DNA of 58,132 nucleotides from Candidatus Pacearchaeota archaeon (GCA_023228245.1 JALOBN010000013.1:1-58132), one strand, 5' to 3'; positions 1 to 9,659 are shown, numbered from the stretch's first letter. Translations and numbers: made by a program. The notes: a model not told the origin generated them from the letters alone.

Positions 1-2
1 AG

Positions 3-2651
3 ATGGTAGAGGAGGTGTCCTCCTCCACTAGAGAGTTTGTCAAGCTAGAAGAACGTATTGAGAAATTGGAGGATTCGTTAAAGAGAAGTGCTGCCAGTGT
101 TGGCAACATGAATCAGAACCTAGCCCAAAGTGCTCAAGCTTCAGACTTGGCCGGCATTAAGCTAACTGCGCTTGGGTACAGCCTAAGCCAAATTGGGTCT
201 ACACTTAGGGGGTTGGGTGGTGGGTTAGGTTCTGAGATGCTAGGGGCAGCAAAGGACTTTGAGAAGACCAGCATTTCTCTAAGGGCCTTGGTTGGTGATA
301 CGGAAAAGGCGGATAAGCTGTTGAGGGATATGACCTCGTTCGCAGCAAAAACACCTTTTGAGATGCCAACCCTGCTTGGTGCCACGAAGATGCTGATGCA
401 GTACGGCACCAAAGTTGAAGACGTTTTGCCCATCCTCAAAAGCATCGGTGATGTTACTGGTGGTGTTGACGCGCAGAAGGTAATGCAGATGTCTTATGCC
501 TTTGGCCAGATGTCCTCCTCTGGCCGACTGATGGGGCAAGACTTATTGCAGATGATCAACGCTGGATTTAATCCCCTTGGAGAGATTGCAAAGAAAACTG
601 GCAAGTCAGTTGCCGAACTGAAAAAGGAGATGGAATCAGGCCGCATTACAGTCAACATGGTAAAGGAAGCCTTTGCCCAAGCTAGCGGTAGGCTGGACTT
701 GATGACAAAACAGTCGAAGTCACTTGAAGGCTTGCAATCAACCCTGAATGACAACGTAGGTATCTTCAAGCGGAAGCTAGGCGATGAGCTAGTGCCTACA
801 ATGAAAGCATTCGTAGACTGGCAAGGACGGATGACCTCTAGCTTTGACGGACTTGGTGCCTCTAGCAAAGCCGCTATTGCTTATACGGCCGGGGCAGTTG
901 AAGTCTTAGGCATCGGTACAGAGAAGCTATCATCAGTAGCCATGACCCTGGCTGCCTTAAAGCTATCCGGTATGGGCGCAATGATGTGGAGCGTTGTTCC
1001 AGCCACGATTGCTGCCGGCGCAGCGACTGTGACTTGGCTAAACTCCATTCATAGTGTTGTGGGTGTTACGAAGATGATGACTGGTAGCGCAATCGCTACC
1101 GCTGTCACCTGGCGTGTGGGTGTGTATGGCGCAATTGTAGCTGTCACGTTAGCCATTCTAGACGCAGCTTCCGCACAAGATAAGCTGAATGAGGCTTTTG
1201 CTAAAGGTGAACTTCTGTCTGGCAAGTTTAGAAGGTTTGAAACTCAGCAGCACGAAGCTGCAATGCAGTTGCCTGCGGGGGCTACAGAATTCCAGAAGAC
1301 GGAGGTTTACAAAAAGGAAGCAGATCGACTCAGCGGAAAAGTCAAAAGCCGACAGCAAAACATTGGTCAGAAGGAAGCCAGACTGACCCAGATGGAAGGG
1401 TCATTTGAAGAGTCTTGGTTGTGGGGTGGGGCAAACATCAAGCAACTACAGAAGGAAATTCAAAATGATCGCGCAGAGCTAGAACATCTGCAAAGCATGG
1501 CTGCTGAGGTTGCTAAACTTCTCAATCCCACTAAGGATAATACGGCTGCCGGCGCGGAGGTTCTAAAGTCTCTTAAGCTGCGGGATGAAGCGATTGGTAA
1601 GACTGCTATTGAAACAAAGATCCTGGAGTATGCCAATAAAGGATTATCGCAATCTGAACTGGATCTTGCCAAGCAGAGAGAGCCTCAGATCCTAGCCAAG
1701 GAAATGATTCATAAGCTAGAAGAAGAAACGGCTCAATATGGAATGTCTGAAAAGGAGTTGGAAAAGTACAAACTTGAGATGTCTGGTCTACCGCCACTTC
1801 TTCGCGATGCCGTACAATCGCACATGGACTTGAGAGATGCAGCAAAGAAAGAGGCAGAAGCACGTAGCCTGGCCGAAAAGCAAACCGCAGAAACAGAAGC
1901 TGCGGTGCGCAAGACTATAGAAGCTCACAAAGAAGAGGCTGAAGTATTAGCTGCTGGTAGTAAAGAGCAATGGCTACTCAACAAAGCCATGAAGGAGGGA
2001 TTGGAAATCAGCCAAGCTGCGGCTTTAGCTGATGTAATTGCTTCCAAAGAAGCAGAGGCACAAAGGAAGCTAAAGGAGACTAAGGCCCAAGAAGAGAAAA
2101 CCAAATCCCTGAACGAGGGCAAGAACCTTATGGAGAAATACCTAACTGCCCAACAGAAATTTGAAATCAGGGAAAAGCGTCTTGCTGAATTGCTAGAGAT
2201 GTCGGCCATTACCCAGTCTGTATTCAATGAGGAATTAGAGGCAGCACGTGAAGAGCTGGACAAGCTACAGAATAAGAACATCTCCGTCAAGTTTGATGTG
2301 AAGGGCGTTGATGCTGTAGCTGCCGGTAGCGCTGAAGCAATGTGGCGCATCGCAGAATTTGAATCAGGTCGGGGCCAAGCCGCAGCGATAGCCCGTGGGG
2401 CAAGAAGAGGACCAGCGTCTAACTTTAGAAGTCAGAAGCAAATGATTGCCAATGTTGATAGATGGTCTGCCAGAACTGCTAAAGAGCAGGGACTTGCCCC
2501 AATGCCAGTTCCTAGTGGAGAACTGTCAGATCCAACGGATGAGACAACAGTTGTCTTGAAGGAGATTCGAGACTTGAACAAAAGGCTGCTAGACAAAGAT
2601 CCACTGGAAGGTGTTGAATTGTCAAACGCCTCTAGCGGAGGAGGACTATAA
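3..2651 (+). CDS. Phage tail tape measure protein (5' end at window edge)
   Basis: Sets tail length and is threaded through the tail tube during assembly and DNA ejection. The N-terminal part (about residues 60-260) is the recognisable tape-measure domain: an amphipathic stretch, then a section with TPFEMPTLLGATKML and a helical QDLLQMINAGFNPLGEIAKK segment. Two hydrophobic stretches follow (about residues 305-345 and 360-390), as expected for a protein that crosses the host membrane, then a long charged coiled coil (about 400-790). The 882-residue length is normal for the family. The ATG is at base 3, so a longer N-terminus upstream cannot be excluded. The stop abuts the next start directly, which indicates co-translation with the tail genes that follow. 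Confidence 0.9.
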   Translation: MVEEVSSSTREFVKLEERIEKLEDSLKRSAASVGNMNQNLAQSAQASDLAGIKLTALGYSLSQIGSTLRGLGGGLGSEMLGAAKDFEKTSISLRALVGDTEKADKLLRDMTSFAAKTPFEMPTLLGATKMLMQYGTKVEDVLPILKSIGDVTGGVDAQKVMQMSYAFGQMSSSGRLMGQDLLQMINAGFNPLGEIAKKTGKSVAELKKEMESGRITVNMVKEAFAQASGRLDLMTKQSKSLEGLQSTLNDNVGIFKRKLGDELVPTMKAFVDWQGRMTSSFDGLGASSKAAIAYTAGAVEVLGIGTEKLSSVAMTLAALKLSGMGAMMWSVVPATIAAGAATVTWLNSIHSVVGVTKMMTGSAIATAVTWRVGVYGAIVAVTLAILDAASAQDKLNEAFAKGELLSGKFRRFETQQHEAAMQLPAGATEFQKTEVYKKEADRLSGKVKSRQQNIGQKEARLTQMEGSFEESWLWGGANIKQLQKEIQNDRAELEHLQSMAAEVAKLLNPTKDNTAAGAEVLKSLKLRDEAIGKTAIETKILEYANKGLSQSELDLAKQREPQILAKEMIHKLEEETAQYGMSEKELEKYKLEMSGLPPLLRDAVQSHMDLRDAAKKEAEARSLAEKQTAETEAAVRKTIEAHKEEAEVLAAGSKEQWLLNKAMKEGLEISQAAALADVIASKEAEAQRKLKETKAQEEKTKSLNEGKNLMEKYLTAQQKFEIREKRLAELLEMSAITQSVFNEELEAAREELDKLQNKNISVKFDVKGVDAVAAGSAEAMWRIAEFESGRGQAAAIARGARRGPASNFRSQKQMIANVDRWSARTAKEQGLAPMPVPSGELSDPTDETTVVLKEIRDLNKRLLDKDPLEGVELSNASSGGGL

Positions 2652-3671
2652 ATGTCAGCCTCGGTATTTGGTGGGCCTAGAGCCTGGGGTGGTGGCCGTG
2701 ATGATGAGGGCTATCGTGAGTATAAGGTAACTCACCTGGTAAAGACCACCAGCGCTGACGATGGTCCAACCACTGTAATGTTTGCTAGTGGTCTACCCCA
2801 GATTGGCGCTTTGTGGCAGTTCGGCAACGACAATGACCAGTGGGCTTTCTGCTACCCCTGGATGAATATCACACCCCACGATCCAAAGGAAGGTGAAAAG
2901 CATTTATGGTGGATGGTTGAGCAGAAGTTTTCTACCAAGCCCCTCAACCGTTGTCAGGATACCCAAATAGAAGACCCATTGCTAGAGCCACAGAAGGTTA
3001 GTGGGTCGTTTGTTAAGTACTCTCGTGAAGCTTGGATTGATCGTAATGGCAACCTGCTGAAGAACACGGCTCATGAACCGTTTAGAGGACCACAAGTAGA
3101 GTTTGATTGCAATAGACCCACGGTAAGAATCGAACAGAACATTTCTTCCCTGGGGTTGGCTACATTCACGGCAATGATTGACACCGTGAATAACAACACC
3201 CTATGGGGCTTGCCTAAGCGTTGTATCAAACTGTCGAATGCTTCCTGGCAACGACAAATTCATGGTACTTGCGACGTATACTACACCCGCACATTTGACT
3301 TTGATATTCGCTTCGAGACCTTCGACGTAACGCTACCCGATGAAGGCACGAAGGTACTCAACGGCCATTGGGTTAAGGATACTGCCGATTCCAATGTATC
3401 AAAGTATGTTGTATTGGCCCTCAAGGGCGGAGGGGCCCCTAGCTATACCAATCCCCAACACTTCATTCAATATCTAGACATGCACGGTAACCCAGGTAGG
3501 GTTTTCCTTAACGGTAAGGGGCTGCCAGCTAATACTACAACGGCTAGCTACACCCCATCAGCTACCAACCCAACAACAGGTACGGTAGCTTCTGGGGATG
3601 TTTACCTACACAAGTTTGAGTTCTACGGTGAGAGCAATTTCCTGACGTTGGGAATACCCACTCAATTCTGA
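2652..3671 (+). CDS. Putative tail/virion structural protein
   Basis: 339 residues, family not recognised. The start codon touches the stop of the tape-measure gene, and downstream genes run the same way, so a distal tail or baseplate role is likely by position. The protein is rich in Trp, Tyr and Asn, has no membrane segment or signal peptide, and ends in a Thr/Ser/Pro-rich stretch followed by a beta-type tail, as in many virion proteins. Function is inferred from context only. Confidence 0.7.
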   Translation: MSASVFGGPRAWGGGRDDEGYREYKVTHLVKTTSADDGPTTVMFASGLPQIGALWQFGNDNDQWAFCYPWMNITPHDPKEGEKHLWWMVEQKFSTKPLNRCQDTQIEDPLLEPQKVSGSFVKYSREAWIDRNGNLLKNTAHEPFRGPQVEFDCNRPTVRIEQNISSLGLATFTAMIDTVNNNTLWGLPKRCIKLSNASWQRQIHGTCDVYYTRTFDFDIRFETFDVTLPDEGTKVLNGHWVKDTADSNVSKYVVLALKGGGAPSYTNPQHFIQYLDMHGNPGRVFLNGKGLPANTTTASYTPSATNPTTGTVASGDVYLHKFEFYGESNFLTLGIPTQF

Positions 3672-3682
3672 TAGGCTCTATT

Positions 3683-4105
3683 ATGGCAAATGAAGCTACA
3701 GTTCGATCCAGCTTACAGATACTCAAGGGGAATATCGACTACCAAAGTCGCCCAACCTCTCATCAAGAAGATGTGACGGGTACGAATGGCCCTTGCCCCG
3801 GTGCAATTACGGCAACGGTAGCTGGCGTAGATGTTGACTTTAGCCCGCTAGTTACTCCAGGTTTGGTGTCTATCCACAACCTGGATGCCACAAACTACGT
3901 TGACTATGGCAACTGGGATCCAGTAACCAGTACTTTCTTCCCACTGGGTGAGGTGCCGCCTGGAAAGGTTTACTCTTTCCGTCTGTCTCGTAACTTAGGA
4001 CAGGAATATGGTACTGGTACGGGCACCACAGGAACTGGGGCAACCTTCCGCGTCAAGGCCGATACCGCAAGCTGTAACGTCGTAATCGAGGCATTTGAGG
4101 CATAA
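3683..4105 (+). CDS. Small putative virion protein, beta-rich
   Basis: 140 residues, no family recognised. The second half has a beta-sandwich look, with SIHNLDATNYVDYGNW, then VPPGKVYSFRLS, then a Gly/Thr-rich TGTGTTGTG linker and a closing strand. The next gene has a similar arrangement (RNTG..., then IPPGETYPFYP), so the two may be diverged copies of one fold. Position among tail genes suggests a virion component. Confidence 0.65.
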   Translation: MANEATVRSSLQILKGNIDYQSRPTSHQEDVTGTNGPCPGAITATVAGVDVDFSPLVTPGLVSIHNLDATNYVDYGNWDPVTSTFFPLGEVPPGKVYSFRLSRNLGQEYGTGTGTTGTGATFRVKADTASCNVVIEAFEA

Positions 4106-4150
4106 TCTAGCCGTCAAGTCTGTAGCTCAAACAGGTTAAGGAGCGAACCC

Positions 4151-4711
4151 GTGGAGCCAATCGAAGATTCTCAAGACAGTGATCAGTCGCAAGACCCTGA
4201 ACAACAAGAAGCCAGTTTAGCAAATGAAGAAATTCAGGTTACGGACCAGCTACAACCGCAACTGCTGAATCTGTCTTCAGCGTTACAATCTAGCAAGCCT
4301 CAAGACCATATCACTGTGGTACAGAATTGGTATCACAGTGTCATTGGTGAAGACCCTGTTCAGGTAGAAGGGCACTTCTCCAGGTTCTTAAGCACCAGCG
4401 AGCAGGCCTACACTCGCTGGCTCAAGGTTAAAGAAGCTTGGATACCCATCGACCTGGGTTGGATTACCAAGGTTGGAATGGTCGTAATCCGCAATACAGG
4501 CACCAAGTTCACTCAAGTCCAACCCTCTCCTGAACAAGTAGCAGAGGCAGCAAAACAAGTGCTGGAAGTTTCTTACACAAAAGACTCCAAGCGTAGCTTC
4601 CTCATACCTCCTGGCGAAACCTACCCTTTCTACCCCACATCGCCAGAAGATCTTTGTATTCGCTGTCAACATGGCGAAGTTAGATTCACTCTCTGGGTCT
4701 ACCCAGGATAG
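4151..4711 (+). CDS. Putative virion protein with acidic Gln-rich N-terminus (GTG start)
   Basis: 186 residues. The GTG start is supported by an AAGGAG box eight bases upstream. Residues 1-40 are acidic and Gln/Ser-rich, probably disordered. The C-terminal half resembles the preceding gene: an IRNTGTKF strand, IPPGETYPFYP turn, and a closing strand ending in LWVYPG. No known family was recognised; a decoration or tail-accessory role is inferred from position. Confidence 0.6.
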   Translation: MEPIEDSQDSDQSQDPEQQEASLANEEIQVTDQLQPQLLNLSSALQSSKPQDHITVVQNWYHSVIGEDPVQVEGHFSRFLSTSEQAYTRWLKVKEAWIPIDLGWITKVGMVVIRNTGTKFTQVQPSPEQVAEAAKQVLEVSYTKDSKRSFLIPPGETYPFYPTSPEDLCIRCQHGEVRFTLWVYPG

Positions 4712-4715
4712 TATT

Positions 4716-5369
4716 ATGGCTAAGAAGACAGGCTACCTGATCTCTGAAGAAGACTATCGCATATTCCAAAAGCTGATTGCGCGTGAGCGTGCGCGTGAGC
4801 AGGTGCCCAGGAATCGCCCGGTATCCTACGTGCCAGGATTAGACCACACTGCACCAGAGATTTACATAGCCAAGCCAAAGACCTCGATTGCCGCTTTAGC
4901 TAGTGCTAAGCCTGGTGAAGGTTTGTTTGAAGCCTACCAAATCCAAGACAACTCCGAGGGTGATCCAGAGTTATTCTCTGTTGGTGGTCTAGAGAAGCTG
5001 GGTTTCAATCTATCCAGTTCTGCACTATCCACTAGCACTTACTACATTCTTCTCAGAGACAAGTTCGGCAATTGGTTGCCAGTTGTGGGTTCTTCAGATG
5101 CAGAAATTGTTGAGTGTGAATTAACGGAAGACCACCCAGGAAAAGATGTGGTGTTTGAAATACAAATTAGCGCTTGGGATTCAGATTCTGACGGTTGGGT
5201 TTATGCACCAGGTACGGGCACTTCGGAAGTTGGACACGGAATAGACCGACGTTCTGTTCCTGACTACCCACTGGCTGGGGCTAGGGGGCTATTTATGAAG
5301 ATGCCTAGTCTAACCTATGGCATCTTATATGAATGCGTGAGCTTAGACTGTGTTCTATCGGGCACATAG
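4716..5369 (+). CDS. Putative virion protein
   Basis: 217 residues from the chosen ATG, which follows the previous stop and has an AGGA box seven bases upstream. An in-frame ATG at 4671 lies inside the previous gene and has no good ribosome site. The N-terminus is charged and helical with a repeated RERARE pattern; the rest is beta-rich with acidic DSDSDGW and Gly-rich turns. No domain recognised; part of the tail operon. Confidence 0.6.
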   Translation: MAKKTGYLISEEDYRIFQKLIARERAREQVPRNRPVSYVPGLDHTAPEIYIAKPKTSIAALASAKPGEGLFEAYQIQDNSEGDPELFSVGGLEKLGFNLSSSALSTSTYYILLRDKFGNWLPVVGSSDAEIVECELTEDHPGKDVVFEIQISAWDSDSDGWVYAPGTGTSEVGHGIDRRSVPDYPLAGARGLFMKMPSLTYGILYECVSLDCVLSGT

Positions 5370-5384
5370 AAGTAGAGAAGTGTG

Positions 5385-6206
5385 ATGGGACGAAGATGTT
5401 GTTGTAATGCAGTTGGGGGGCCATGCACATTTTTCCCTAGCTGCACTCCGTCAACTTGCTATGAAGTTGTATTCAGCGGCATACCGTCTCCAAATACTCA
5501 CCTAAACAGAAAGTGGTATTTTTCTCAGCGCCTTGACAACCCCTGCATTTGGGATGCCAGCTATTGCTATATTGAGCCAGGAACACTCATTGCAATGACT
5601 GAAACGATGTCTCTGACCATGTTGAGGTCCGAGCTTGGTGAATATGAGATTTGGGTGGTGGGTATGGTTGGGGCTACTCACTACCTAGACTATGGAACTA
5701 CTCCTCCAACATGCTCCACGGTGTTTACGGGATTTACTAGAATCTCTGGTGATGACGGGAATTGTGATTCGGTTGGTCCTGCTGCCGCAGATAGTTGTCC
5801 AGCTACAACCGGCCCATGCAATGCCTGCAAATGCCAATTGGCTCCAACAACAGTCAAGGTTGTAATCGCAGGATTCGGTGGTGATTGCACCACTGGTTGT
5901 TCTCCCGGAAATTGTACAGACATCAATGGGACTTACATATTGGACTTTACTCCAAGTGCCAACTGCCTTTGGGTTGGCTCTGTGGTTAATGTCTGCCGTT
6001 TCTCCGGAGCATTGCAACTGCGATTAATAGCTGGAAACTACCTAACCTTATTCATTGATCCAGATGACTTCTCAGAGGTTCCCATTGCTTCAAATTTTGC
6101 CCCAGATTTTAATTGCCTGGGTTGGAACAACTATGAGTTGAGTGCTGGCTCCTCTTGCTGTCCTTCTTCCCCATCCCCCTCCGTCGTTATCACTGCAATG
6201 CCATGA
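5385..6206 (+). CDS. Cys-rich putative virion/adhesin protein
   Basis: 273 residues (a GTG one codon upstream is an alternative start). It contains more than 20 cysteines in pairs and clusters, beginning with GRRCCCNAVGGPC, with Pro, Gly and Thr between them. This suggests a disulfide- or metal-stabilised extracellular protein. Last gene of the visible tail block apart from the overlapping small gene. A host-binding or tail-tip role is inferred from position and composition; no family was recognised. Confidence 0.55.
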   Translation: MGRRCCCNAVGGPCTFFPSCTPSTCYEVVFSGIPSPNTHLNRKWYFSQRLDNPCIWDASYCYIEPGTLIAMTETMSLTMLRSELGEYEIWVVGMVGATHYLDYGTTPPTCSTVFTGFTRISGDDGNCDSVGPAAADSCPATTGPCNACKCQLAPTTVKVVIAGFGGDCTTGCSPGNCTDINGTYILDFTPSANCLWVGSVVNVCRFSGALQLRLIAGNYLTLFIDPDDFSEVPIASNFAPDFNCLGWNNYELSAGSSCCPSSPSPSVVITAMP

Positions 6207-6679
6207 ACCAAGATTGTTTGTTCGTTGATCATGTATGTTCGCAATGTGGAAGAAGGCTTCCTTTGGGATTGCCTGATGACACCAGACGGGTATGCCAAGC
6301 TTCACAAGGGCGTACACCCGCAACAAAAGTGAGCATCAGCTTATCTGGTGTTGGTACTGAGTTAAGCAAACTGCTGGCCAAGGTTGGCATTAAGGCTAAC
6401 GAAGGGTGTAAGTGCAAAGCTAGGGCAGAGGAGATGAACCGTCGTGGTGTTGCATGGTGCGAAAAGAACATTGAATTGATTGTTGATTGGTTAGAGGAAG
6501 AATCCACAAAGCGGCACCTACCTTTCGTTAGGGCTGCTGGTAAGATTTTGGTTAGACGTGCGATACGTAGTGCCAAGCGTCAAAGTAAGGAATCGCTAAA
6601 GCATCAAGACGACCCCATTCATCAGTTGAGAGGCAAGTTTGAAATGCAACCTACTGACGAAGCCTTTACCGATGGCTAG
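6203..6679 (+). CDS. Small Cys-containing conserved phage protein
   Basis: 158 residues. The start overlaps the preceding stop as ATGA, so translation is probably coupled. An N-terminal C-x2-C knuckle (VCSQCGRR) is followed by GTELSKLLAKVGI, a GCKCKARAEEMNRRG helix and an IVDWLEEESTKR helix. From memory this pattern recurs in phage and planctomycete genomes, but I know no function. The 3' end overlaps by 14 bases the 3' end of the convergent minus-strand gene. Confidence 0.65.
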   Translation: MNQDCLFVDHVCSQCGRRLPLGLPDDTRRVCQASQGRTPATKVSISLSGVGTELSKLLAKVGIKANEGCKCKARAEEMNRRGVAWCEKNIELIVDWLEEESTKRHLPFVRAAGKILVRRAIRSAKRQSKESLKHQDDPIHQLRGKFEMQPTDEAFTDG

Positions 6680-7631
6680 TAATGTTGTCATACCGACTGC
6701 TGTCTACAGAAGACCCCAAAGAGCAAACAGGGGTTTGGCCAGTAAACAAGTAATAGGGATTTCCTGAGTAACTGTAGTTTGCGGGGTCATAAATACCATA
6801 GCCTTCATCCGACCCAGCCGAGTAAATAATGGGAAGTAGTCTCCAACCAACTTCTGTAGTGTGCGGGGCCGTTAGTGACCCTTGTCTAACAATGTTTGTT
6901 GGATTTAGATGGTCAGGGGATAATTCAAATGCCTTCTTTCGAGAAGTGGCGTCATCAATGGGAATTACAGTGGGCTGGATTTCAGATTGGTCCAGCCCCG
7001 GTGCCCACCTCAAGAATCGTATTGGGTTGCCCCACCCATCAACAAATACTGGCAATTCATCATCAGTATGTCTTGAAATTTCATCCTCTCTAAATTGGTC
7101 TGAGGCTTCTGGATCATATGCTGTGACTACCAAGTACAGGAGCTTTGCCGAAGCATTAGCGTTCAAAATCTCCTCAGCTTTGACCAAACTGTACTTTGTT
7201 AGTAAGAAATTCTTTGCCTTTTCGTATCGGATTTGGATCTTTATTGCATTATGTGGCTTTTTGTCAATCCAGGGTAATCCGCCGGACCACAAAAATACAA
7301 GAGGACCATTTGTTACATCACTCCAGCGGTCAGGCATTTCCATGCGCATAAGATCCCTAACAGCGTCCAACCTTCTGCCTGCTAGCTCTGCATTACGAAT
7401 GCTTGCTGGGATAGGGGCAAAGGTTGGAGAAACGAGATTGGGAAGTCTTCGTTGTTCATAGTCCCCGTACATACTGGAGAGATAGGTGTCGATTTTGGCA
7501 ATCGTGGCGGCTGTCCTATCAGCCTTAACAGATTGAGATACGAAGTGCATTGCGACAATTGCTATGCCGGCCAAGATAGCCACAATTGCCGTAGTGCAAA
7601 CGACTTCAATTAGGGTAAATCCTCGCTTCAT
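6666..7631 (-). CDS. Prepilin-like (type II secretion G-like) protein
   Basis: 321 residues. The N-terminus is a textbook class III signal: a short MKRG leader, FTLIEV with the cleavage site after Gly4 and Glu at mature position 5, then about 20 hydrophobic residues ending in VAMHFV. Such proteins are cleaved by a prepilin peptidase and assembled into pseudopili or displayed at the membrane. The remaining 290 residues have Gly/Pro-rich C-terminal motifs seen in bacterial pseudopilins. The gene is on the strand opposite to the tail operon, behind a one-TM protein. Processing must rely on host PilD-like peptidase, since none is seen here. Host acquisition is likely. Confidence 0.75.
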   Translation of the reverse strand: MKRGFTLIEVVCTTAIVAILAGIAIVAMHFVSQSVKADRTAATIAKIDTYLSSMYGDYEQRRLPNLVSPTFAPIPASIRNAELAGRRLDAVRDLMRMEMPDRWSDVTNGPLVFLWSGGLPWIDKKPHNAIKIQIRYEKAKNFLLTKYSLVKAEEILNANASAKLLYLVVTAYDPEASDQFREDEISRHTDDELPVFVDGWGNPIRFLRWAPGLDQSEIQPTVIPIDDATSRKKAFELSPDHLNPTNIVRQGSLTAPHTTEVGWRLLPIIYSAGSDEGYGIYDPANYSYSGNPYYLFTGQTPVCSLGSSVDSSRYDNITSHR

Positions 7632-7633
7632 GG

Positions 7634-7795
7634 CTAAACTCCTTTGCTCAACAGGTAAATGATCTTCAACAGTTTCTCAAACAAATCCGATGTCGCGCAT
7701 ACAATTGCAACAATCGTTAGCAGGTGTACGGCACTCACTAGTCTTTCCACTTGCTTTCGCAATCCACCATCCTTTTCTAAGTCTTGGTTCAGCAT
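7634..7795 (-). CDS. Small single-TM protein
   Basis: 53 residues, too short for usual cut-offs. It starts after an AGAGGTG ribosome site and ends two bases before the prepilin-like start, forming a two-gene unit. A charged N-terminus with a helical KQVERLVSAV stretch leads into one hydrophobic segment (LLTIVAIVCATS) and a second mildly hydrophobic helix. Could be a holin-like or pilin-assembly accessory protein; neither can be shown. Confidence 0.55.
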   Translation of the reverse strand: MLNQDLEKDGGLRKQVERLVSAVHLLTIVAIVCATSDLFEKLLKIIYLLSKGV

Positions 7796-7841
7796 AAATC
7801 ACCTCTTGATTGGTTAGGCTACGTTTGGGACTACAGTATTT

Positions 7842-7869
7842 AGTATACCTATTATCGGCAATTAGGCAA
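7842..7869 (-). promoter_or_regulatory. Sigma70-like promoter for the minus-strand pilin unit
   Basis: On the minus strand TTGCCT and TATACT are 16 bases apart, about 50 bases upstream of the small TM gene. The -10 box is preceded by AGG, a variant shared with several other intergenic sites in this window. Confidence 0.5.
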
Positions 7870-7904
7870 GCGAAACTTTAGCCTTCTTTCGGGTTATTAC
7901 TAAT

Positions 7905-8588
7905 ATGAATTGGTCATACGGAGTAACAACAGTACCTAACCGCAAGAACACCTTGCTGCCTAAGACGCTAGCCTCATTAGCCAAGGCCGGGTTTGAGTGC
8001 CCAAGGTTGTTCATTGACGGTGCAGAAAGCAACGCTGAGTATGCACACCTTGACTTGGAAATTACTGTCAGGGCACCTAGTATTCGCACCTTTGGTAATT
8101 GGACGTTGGGATTGGCTGAGTTGTACATCCGCAATCCCAACGCTGACCGTTATGCAATGTTCCAAGATGACTTTGTAACCTACCGCAACCTCCGTAGTTA
8201 CTTGGAGCAACTGCCTTATCCAGATCGTGGCTACTGCAATCTCTACACCTTCCCAAGAAACCAAGCGTTATGCAATGGTAAGAAAGGTTGGTGTTTGTCT
8301 GACCAGTTAGGAAAAGGTGCAGTAGCTTTAGTATTCAATCGTGAAGCTGTCCTTACACTGTTGTGTCATGAACACATGGTCAATAGACCCCAAGACCCGA
8401 AGCGGGGTTGGCGAGCGATTGATGGTGGTATTGTAACGGCGTTGAAGAAGGCAGGTTGGAAAGAGTACATCCACAACCCTAGCTTAGTGCAGCATACAGG
8501 TATTTTAAGTTCAATGGGCAACGCCAAGCACCAGCAAGCTATCAGCTTCAAGGGTGAAGGTTTCGATGCTATGAAGTTACTGTCCTAG
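7905..8588 (+). CDS. Putative glycosyltransferase (GT-A type)
   Basis: 227 residues. The N-terminal VTTVPNRKNTLLPKTLASL resembles the nucleotide-binding start of GT-A enzymes, and YAMFQDDF near residue 85 is a DxD-like metal site. The C-terminal part (residues 150-200) has WRAIDGGIVTALKKAGW, typical of acceptor-side helices. First gene of an eleven-gene plus-strand cluster for making or decorating a glycan. Substrate unknown. Confidence 0.6.
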   Translation: MNWSYGVTTVPNRKNTLLPKTLASLAKAGFECPRLFIDGAESNAEYAHLDLEITVRAPSIRTFGNWTLGLAELYIRNPNADRYAMFQDDFVTYRNLRSYLEQLPYPDRGYCNLYTFPRNQALCNGKKGWCLSDQLGKGAVALVFNREAVLTLLCHEHMVNRPQDPKRGWRAIDGGIVTALKKAGWKEYIHNPSLVQHTGILSSMGNAKHQQAISFKGEGFDAMKLLS

Positions 8589-8612
8589 TTTAGAGTGTAG
8601 AGTTAGGAGCGA

Positions 8613-9659
8613 ATGACAATGAACGTCGGTTCTGTAGTGTGGGCAACGCAGTCTGGTTTAGGAATCCTTGCCAAGGCATTCTACGATCAGGGTGTTGTCA
8701 ATCGAACCCTCGTAATTCAACACCCACACTATGAAACTCATTGGAATTGGTATCCACAACAAGACAATCGTTACTTGCCCCACGAAGTTAACAAGTTCTT
8801 GGATGGGCTAGACGTTCTGTTGCTATTTGAGACGGCCATTCAGTGGAATGTTGCCAAGCTAGCACAGCTCAAGGGTATTCCAATCGTGCTGATGCCAATG
8901 TATGAGTGGACGCCACCCAATCTACCAGTCATCATCGACAAGTACCTGTGCCCATCTCTACTTGATTTGCGTTACTACCAAGGTAAGCCCAGCCGTCTAG
9001 GGGCGCAGTTTATACCTGTGCCCATAGACAAGCCCTGGCGACTACGTAGCAAGGCCACCCACTTTGTACACAATGCCGGGCATGGGGGTACGGGCTTCCG
9101 TAATGGCACGCCAGAGCTATTACAGGCCCTACAGTACGCCAAGAGCCCCTTTAGGATTACCATACGAGGGCAACCAGGCATTGTAGGCCCCAAGCAAGCT
9201 AAGGCTGCTGAGGGTCGTGTACAAGCATTGTTTCACAAAGCTAAGTTTGATCCTAGAGTCGAATACAAGCTAGGCGACTTTGCCTATGATACGATGTTCA
9301 ACGAGGGAGACGTGTTTATCTTCCCCGAGAAGTTCAATGGCCTTAGTCTGCCTCTACAGGAGGCTTATGCCAGTGGTATGTTGGTGATGGCTAGCCATAG
9401 GTTCCCCTCAAATACGTGGTTGCCTACTGACCCTCTCATCCCAGTCGAGCGGTACAACAAAGTCCAAGTTGCGATACAAGTTGAGGAAGCAGTAATTGAT
9501 CCAAAGGAGATTGCACACTGTATTGACACTTGGTATGGTCGAGATATTGAAGAGTTCAGCATCAAGGGCAAGCAGTGGGCTGAAGCTAACAGTTGGGAAG
9601 TTCTCAAACCGAGGTACACAACCTTACTGGAGGAAGTCTGTGGCACTCCAGCTAAGTAA
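8613..9659 (+). CDS. Glycosyltransferase group 1 (GT-B) protein
   Basis: 348 residues. The second half carries the family signature: HNAGHGGTGFRNGTPELLQA after the linker, then GDVFIFPEKFNGLSLPLQEAYASGM, where the E-x7-E pair contacts the donor sugar. The N-terminal domain has a Rossmann-like pattern. A second ATG at 8619 sits better (nine bases) from the AGGAG box. The 3' end overlaps the sulfotransferase start. The reaction is transfer of a sugar from a nucleotide sugar; the acceptor is unknown. Confidence 0.75.
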   Translation: MTMNVGSVVWATQSGLGILAKAFYDQGVVNRTLVIQHPHYETHWNWYPQQDNRYLPHEVNKFLDGLDVLLLFETAIQWNVAKLAQLKGIPIVLMPMYEWTPPNLPVIIDKYLCPSLLDLRYYQGKPSRLGAQFIPVPIDKPWRLRSKATHFVHNAGHGGTGFRNGTPELLQALQYAKSPFRITIRGQPGIVGPKQAKAAEGRVQALFHKAKFDPRVEYKLGDFAYDTMFNEGDVFIFPEKFNGLSLPLQEAYASGMLVMASHRFPSNTWLPTDPLIPVERYNKVQVAIQVEEAVIDPKEIAHCIDTWYGRDIEEFSIKGKQWAEANSWEVLKPRYTTLLEEVCGTPAK

